A stretch of DNA of 43,794 nucleotides from Amycolatopsis anabasis (GTDB taxonomy: Bacteria; Actinomycetota; Actinomycetes; Mycobacteriales; Pseudonocardiaceae), in contig NZ_VTHK01000067.1 in the NCBI RefSeq assembly GCF_009765355.1, positions 1 through 43,794 of the forward strand, written 5' to 3'. A program made the position numbers and the translations under genes. The notes under the pieces were generated by a model, which was not told the origin of the DNA, did not search any database, and was given only the letters and a program-made list of their open reading frames with translations. Shown one piece after another: positions 40,154 to 43,794 of this stretch. How positions within the stretch are numbered: position 1 is the first letter of the stretch; every line of letters begins with the position of its first letter.

Positions 40154-40801
40154 ATGTCAGCGCCACGACGAGGCCCGACCGGGCGAACTCAAGAAGAACG
40201 CAGTGCGGCGATGCGCCAGCGATTGCTGGACGCCACGATCGACTGCCTCGTCGAATACGGCTACGCGGGCACGACCACGACCCGGGTCGCCGACCGCGCG
40301 GGGGTCACCCGGGGCGCCCAGGTGCACCACTTCCCGACCAAGGCCGATCTGGTCACCTCGGCCATCCGGCACCTGGCGGCCAAGCGCACCCAGGTCGCCA
40401 TGGCCGAACTGGACCGGCTGAAGGCGTCGGCCGATCCGATCGGTGACGCGCTGCAACTGCTGTGGGACATGCACCAGGGACCGGTGTTCTCCGCGACCGT
40501 CGAACTCTGGGTCGCCGCCCGCACCGACGACGACCTCCGCCGGCAGATGTCCGTGGTGGAACCGATCGCCACCAGCAGCCTGATCGAGTTCGGCAAGGCG
40601 ATCCTGCCGGACTACGCGGGGCATCCGGAGTTCCTGCACGCCGTCTACACCGCGATGGACGTGGTGCGCGGCATCCTGATCGCCAGCTGGGCCACCCGGG
40701 ACCCGAGCGATCTCGAGGCCCGCTGGGCGCGGGCGCGGGGGCATCTGCGCCTGCTCTTCTCCACCCTGATGGCCACCGTGGACGAAGTCGGCGCGCACTG
40801 A
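40154..40801 (+). CDS. TetR-family regulator
   Basis: 215 aa from ATG 40154. HTH: RQRLLDATIDCLVEYGYAGT then TTRVADRAGVTRGAQVHHFP (about 21-62). The C-terminal domain (FSATVELWVAARTDDDLRRQ, FLHAVYTAMDVVRGILIASW) is the TetR_C type with unknown ligand. Ten nt after the SRPBCC gene, so under the same promoter; no palindrome near its own start, suggesting its targets are elsewhere. Confidence 0.9.
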   Translation: MSAPRRGPTGRTQEERSAAMRQRLLDATIDCLVEYGYAGTTTTRVADRAGVTRGAQVHHFPTKADLVTSAIRHLAAKRTQVAMAELDRLKASADPIGDALQLLWDMHQGPVFSATVELWVAARTDDDLRRQMSVVEPIATSSLIEFGKAILPDYAGHPEFLHAVYTAMDVVRGILIASWATRDPSDLEARWARARGHLRLLFSTLMATVDEVGAH

Positions 40802-40815
40802 TCCGGCCGCTGGGG

Positions 40816-41466
40816 TCAGCGGCCGACCAGGCGGGCTTCGTGGGCGAGCAGCCCGGCCTGGGTCCGGTTGGTGCAGTCCAGTTTGACCAGCATCCGGGAA
40901 ACGTAACTCTTCACGGTCGCCTCGGACAGGTGCAACCGGCGCGCGATGTCCGCATTGGACAGTCCTTCGCCGAGGCAGGTCAGCACCTCGACCTCGCGTT
41001 CGGTCAGCCCGCCGACGAGCCGGCGAGCCTGTTCGGAACGCTGCTGGCCGTCCGCGGACGCGGCCACCAGCCGTCGCGCGGCTTCCGGGGAGAGCACGGT
41101 GTGCCCGTCGGCGGCGACCCGGACCAGTCCGATCAGGTCCTCCGGCGGGGTCGACTTCACCAGGAAACCGGCGGCCCCGGCGCGCAGCGCGCGCAGCACG
41201 TAGGTGTCCGCGTCGAAGGTGGTCAGCGCGACCACCGCGGGCGCGTCCGGCAGTTCGGCGATCCGTTCGATCGCGGTGAGCCCGTCGACGCCCGGCATCC
41301 GCAGATCCATCAGCACCACGTGCGGGCGGTGCCGCACGACGGCCTCGACCGCCTCGGCGCCGTCCTGCGCCTGCGCCACCACGTCGATGTCTTCGGCCGA
41401 ACCGAGGATCGTGCGCAGATGCGCGCACACCATGGGCTCGTCATCGACGACGATCACCCGAACCAT
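40816..41466 (-). CDS. NarL/LuxR-type response regulator
   Basis: 216 aa from ATG 41466. Receiver domain: VVDDEPMV (acidic pair), LMDLRMPGVDG (phospho-acceptor Asp, about 54), Thr in LTTFD, Lys in LVKSTPP. LuxR HTH at the C terminus: LTEREVEVLTCLGEGLSNAD and LSEATVKSYVSRMLVKL (about 152-200). The start overlaps the kinase gene by 26 bp. Targets unknown. Confidence 0.95.
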   Translation of the reverse strand: MVRVIVVDDEPMVCAHLRTILGSAEDIDVVAQAQDGAEAVEAVVRHRPHVVLMDLRMPGVDGLTAIERIAELPDAPAVVALTTFDADTYVLRALRAGAAGFLVKSTPPEDLIGLVRVAADGHTVLSPEAARRLVAASADGQQRSEQARRLVGGLTEREVEVLTCLGEGLSNADIARRLHLSEATVKSYVSRMLVKLDCTNRTQAGLLAHEARLVGR

Positions 41467-42697
41467 GCCCCGCACTCTCTGCCGTCGGAACGTACGCGGG
41501 CAGTATCGCATTCAGCCGGTAACCCCCTCCCGGCACGGGGCTCGCGTGCAGGCTCCCGCCGATCAGCTCGATCCGCTGCCGCAGCCCGAGCAGCCCGGCG
41601 CCGGATCCGCTCCCGGCCAGCGCCGGATCCGGTGGCCGGGTCGGCGCGGTGTTGCGGACCTGCACGCGCAACCCGTCCGCGCGGTACCGCAGTTCGACCT
41701 CGACCCGGGCGCCCGGTGCGTGCTTGCGGGCGTTGGTGAGCGCCTCCTGCACCACCCGGTAGGCGGTGCGCGCCACGGTGGGGGAGATCTGGTCGGCGTC
41801 CCCGTCGACGGTGTACTCGACGGACATCCCGGCGGCCGAGGATTCGGCGATCAGGGTGGCGGGATCGGGCACGTTCGGGCGGTCCGCGGCCGCCTGCTCG
41901 ATCTCGGTCTGCGCGCCGCGCAGCACGCCGACCAGATCGCGCAGTTCGTCCAGTGCCTGGGTCCCGGCGGTGCGGATGTCCTCGGCGGCGGCGCGGACGG
42001 ACGGATCCGGTGAGGTCACGCCCAGCGCACCGGCGTGCAGCACCATCAGGCTCAGCCGGTGGGTGACCACGTCGTGCATCTCGGCGGCCAGGCGCCGCCG
42101 TTCCTCGGCGCGGGCCTGCTCGGCGAGCAGTTCCCGTTCGCGTTCGGCCCGTTCCGCGCGGTCGCGCAGGGACTGCACGAGTTGCCGGCGAGCCTGCAGG
42201 TACAGCATCCACAGGGCGGGCACCGCGGTGGTCAGCAGGCCGGCCGGGGTGGTGTTCCAGGTCGGGTTCCACGGCCGGGAGGCGAGCACGGCGAGGACGC
42301 CGACCAGTACCAGGGCCTGGGTGCGGTCGGTGGCGCGCACCAGGTTCGCGGTGAGGATGGGCGTGATCGAGGGGACCGTGCTCAGCGTGAGCGGGTTGAC
42401 CGGCATCAGCAGGCCGGGGGCGAACACATCGGACGCGAGCATGGCCAGTGCCGCCGCGATGGCGCATCCGGCGACGAACCGGGGGAAGCGGAACAGCAGG
42501 GGCAGCGTCGCGTCCGCGGCGAGCTGGAGGAACAGCCCGGCGTGCGGCCCGGCCCAGCCGGTCGACTGCGGGCCGATGAGGTGCAGGCCGGTGTCCAGCG
42601 CGGCGAAGAACAGCGCGGCGATGACGAGGGAGAGCGCCTCCCGCCGGCTCGTCCCGCACACTTTCCACGGCGGACTCTCCGCGTCCCTGCCTTGCAC
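41441..42697 (-). CDS. NarL-type sensor histidine kinase
   Basis: 418 aa from GTG 42697 (GTG 42659 is an alternative). Five or so TM segments in the first 150 residues with no large sensor loop, then HisKA_3: ERRRLAAEMHDVVTHRLSLM (His) and HATPase_c with VVQEALTNARKHAPG (N box) and GAGLLGLRQRIELIGG (G2). Intramembrane-sensing kinase of the DesK/LiaS-like sort. Operon with the regulator at 40816; the signal may be membrane state (family-based inference). Confidence 0.9.
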   Translation of the reverse strand: MQGRDAESPPWKVCGTSRREALSLVIAALFFAALDTGLHLIGPQSTGWAGPHAGLFLQLAADATLPLLFRFPRFVAGCAIAAALAMLASDVFAPGLLMPVNPLTLSTVPSITPILTANLVRATDRTQALVLVGVLAVLASRPWNPTWNTTPAGLLTTAVPALWMLYLQARRQLVQSLRDRAERAERERELLAEQARAEERRRLAAEMHDVVTHRLSLMVLHAGALGVTSPDPSVRAAAEDIRTAGTQALDELRDLVGVLRGAQTEIEQAAADRPNVPDPATLIAESSAAGMSVEYTVDGDADQISPTVARTAYRVVQEALTNARKHAPGARVEVELRYRADGLRVQVRNTAPTRPPDPALAGSGSGAGLLGLRQRIELIGGSLHASPVPGGGYRLNAILPAYVPTAESAGHGSGDRRR

Positions 42698-42762
42698 TCC
42701 GACACGGTAGCCAGGTGCGGGTTCGCGGGCGCGGACAACACGACATTCGGGTGGGCGAAGTC

Positions 42763-42803
42763 GACGAAAGTTGCGGGCGCGCCCGCCACCGGCAACTTTC
42801 GTC
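42763..42803. repeat. 12-bp perfect inverted repeat with GC palindromic loop
   Basis: GACGAAAGTTGC (42763-42774) and GCAACTTTCGTC (42792-42803); the loop contains GGGCGCGCCC. It lies 66 bp upstream of the kinase start and 227 bp before the GPP34 gene in a 333-bp gap otherwise without visible genes. Possibly a dispersed repeat or a terminator-like hairpin. Confidence 0.5.
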
Positions 42804-43030
42804 AGCCCCGATTGCCCACGATGCGCGCTGTCGCCGGGCGGGTCCCGGCCGCTGAACTGGTACCAGCGTTCCGGCAGGCCCAAAGGGGGAGTGACCACAG
42901 TGGAATCGGCAGCGGGTCGCGGACGAGTGGCGTTCTTCGCGGCCCCTCGGCGAGGTCCCAGCCTTCGCCTGGCTGCCCGTGCTGCTGGTCGAGGGGCCTG
43001 CCGGAACGCTCCACCGCGGAAGGAAGAACG

Positions 43031-43690
43031 ATGACCGAGCTTGCCCTGCCGGCCAAGGCGTACCTGCTGGCCTGCGATCCGGACCGGGCCCGGTTGCGCG
43101 ACCGCCAGCGCGCCGGTTACCTGGTGCGCGCGGCCGGGCTCACCGATCTGCTGCTCCGGAAGCGGCTGGTGGACTACGACGGGGAGGCGCGCTCGGTGCC
43201 GGGCGGGACGACCGGGGACGACGTGCTCGACGAGATGCTGGGCCGGATCCTCACCGACCGGCCGCACCAGTGGAAGTCGTTGGTGCGCAAGGACTGGCGG
43301 GGTGCGCTGCACGCGGTGGAGGAGCAACTGGCGGTGGCCCGGATCATCCGGGCGGACCGGGGCCGGGCACTCGGGCTGTTCCCGCGCACCCGGGTGATGA
43401 TCCTCGACACCGCCACGCACGACCGCCTGCACGCCCTGGTGGACAACGCGCTCCGCGGCGGCGCGGCGCCCGCCCGGCTCGATCCGGCCGACGCGGCGCT
43501 GACCGCCCTGGTGGCCGCGGTGGAACTGAAACCGGTCGTGACGCGCCGGGACCGGCACCGCCACCGCGCCCGCCTGACCGAACTCGAGGAACGCGGCGGA
43601 GCCGCGGTTCCCGCCCTGCGCAAGGTTTTCCGGGAACTCCGCTCCGCCCGCCACGCCGCCGCCGCGAACGCCCACACCACCGGCTCCTGA
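43031..43690 (+). CDS. GPP34 (GOLPH3-like) family protein
   Basis: 219 aa, ATG 43031 with AAGGAAG. The GPP34 pattern is visible: LALPAKAYLLACDPDRARL, then GYLVRAAGLTDLLLRKRLVD, and a C-terminal helical half with VMILDTATHDRLHALVDNAL. The eukaryotic relative binds phosphatidylinositol-4-phosphate; actinobacterial homologues are uncharacterised and often multicopy. Monocistronic. Confidence 0.9.
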   Translation: MTELALPAKAYLLACDPDRARLRDRQRAGYLVRAAGLTDLLLRKRLVDYDGEARSVPGGTTGDDVLDEMLGRILTDRPHQWKSLVRKDWRGALHAVEEQLAVARIIRADRGRALGLFPRTRVMILDTATHDRLHALVDNALRGGAAPARLDPADAALTALVAAVELKPVVTRRDRHRHRARLTELEERGGAAVPALRKVFRELRSARHAAAANAHTTGS

Positions 43691-43794
43691 CAGCGGGCGG
43701 GCCCCTTGCGACACGCGAGCGAGCCGAGTGCTGGGGGTCGTGAGTGTTTGGACCGGTCTGGTGTTTTAACGTTGTGAGGGTTTGGTGAGCAGGG
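43691..43794. other. Right edge, no gene seen
   Basis: 104 bp after the GPP34 stop. The end, from about 43737 (GTCGTGAGTGTTTGG), is AT-richer and may begin a new promoter or repeat, but the window ends. Confidence 0.3.

Overview
The window is high-GC actinomycete chromosomal DNA. Multi-domain secreted peptidases, WhiB, LAL-LuxR, HxlR and TetR regulators, a GPP34 protein, many GTG/TTG starts and an actinomycete integrative and conjugative element (AICE) in a tRNA gene all fit the Pseudonocardiaceae. The family of the element and the style of the intergenic repeats suggest Amycolatopsis or a close relative; that genus call is inference.

Layout. 1-723: N-terminal half of a DUF222/HNH-type protein, cut by the window edge. 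1094-6532: a CitA/DctB-type sensor kinase and response regulator divergent from a complete tctCBA tricarboxylate transporter, a self-contained uptake and sensing module. 6664-9744: a ribosomal-protection (Tet/OtrA-like) GTPase with a hairpin and a small leader ORF that overlaps its TTG start, then a MarR regulator divergent from a SnoaL-like protein. 9752-14775: a secreted M14 carboxypeptidase, a hypothetical protein, a methyltransferase, a small Cys-rich protein, a stretch of decayed gene fragments, a flavin-reductase-like protein and a small hypothetical protein.

14900-25933 is the main accessory region: an ~11-kb AICE bounded by a perfect 46-bp direct repeat made of the 3' part of a tRNA with CAT anticodon (intact copy 25891-25964, minus strand). 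It carries a tyrosine integrase, a Nudix hydrolase, two paralogous HTH-TPR regulators near its two ends, an XRE regulator, and a tightly overlapping operon (HTH/Xis-like, WhiB, two Spd-like membrane proteins, TraB/FtsK). Directly downstream of traB is a cluster of 8-bp GTGACGGG repeats, where the clt (TraB-binding transfer locus) is expected. I see no recognisable replication initiator, which is unusual for an AICE.

26196-43794: a frameshifted DinB gene, an esterase-fold membrane protein, two trypsin-like secreted peptidases, a LAL regulator, a nucleotidyltransferase divergent from an unknown two-TM protein, an IS982-like element inserted exactly in a CTAG shared as stop codon by two convergent genes, an SDR whose catalytic Tyr is His, an HxlR regulator, a rhomboid-like protein, a KamB-like 16S rRNA methyltransferase gene with an in-frame amber codon, a TetR/SRPBCC pair with tandem palindromic operators, a second TetR, a NarL-type two-component system and a GPP34 protein.

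Across the window, at least four intergenic loci carry the same degenerate family of 21-22-nt phased repeats (core CGAAACGGGGAACTCGC), which I cannot match to a described element. The most promising leads are the candidate clt, the leader of the Tet-like gene, the apparent lack of rep in the AICE with its paired TPR regulators, the phased repeat family and the amber-interrupted KamB-like gene.
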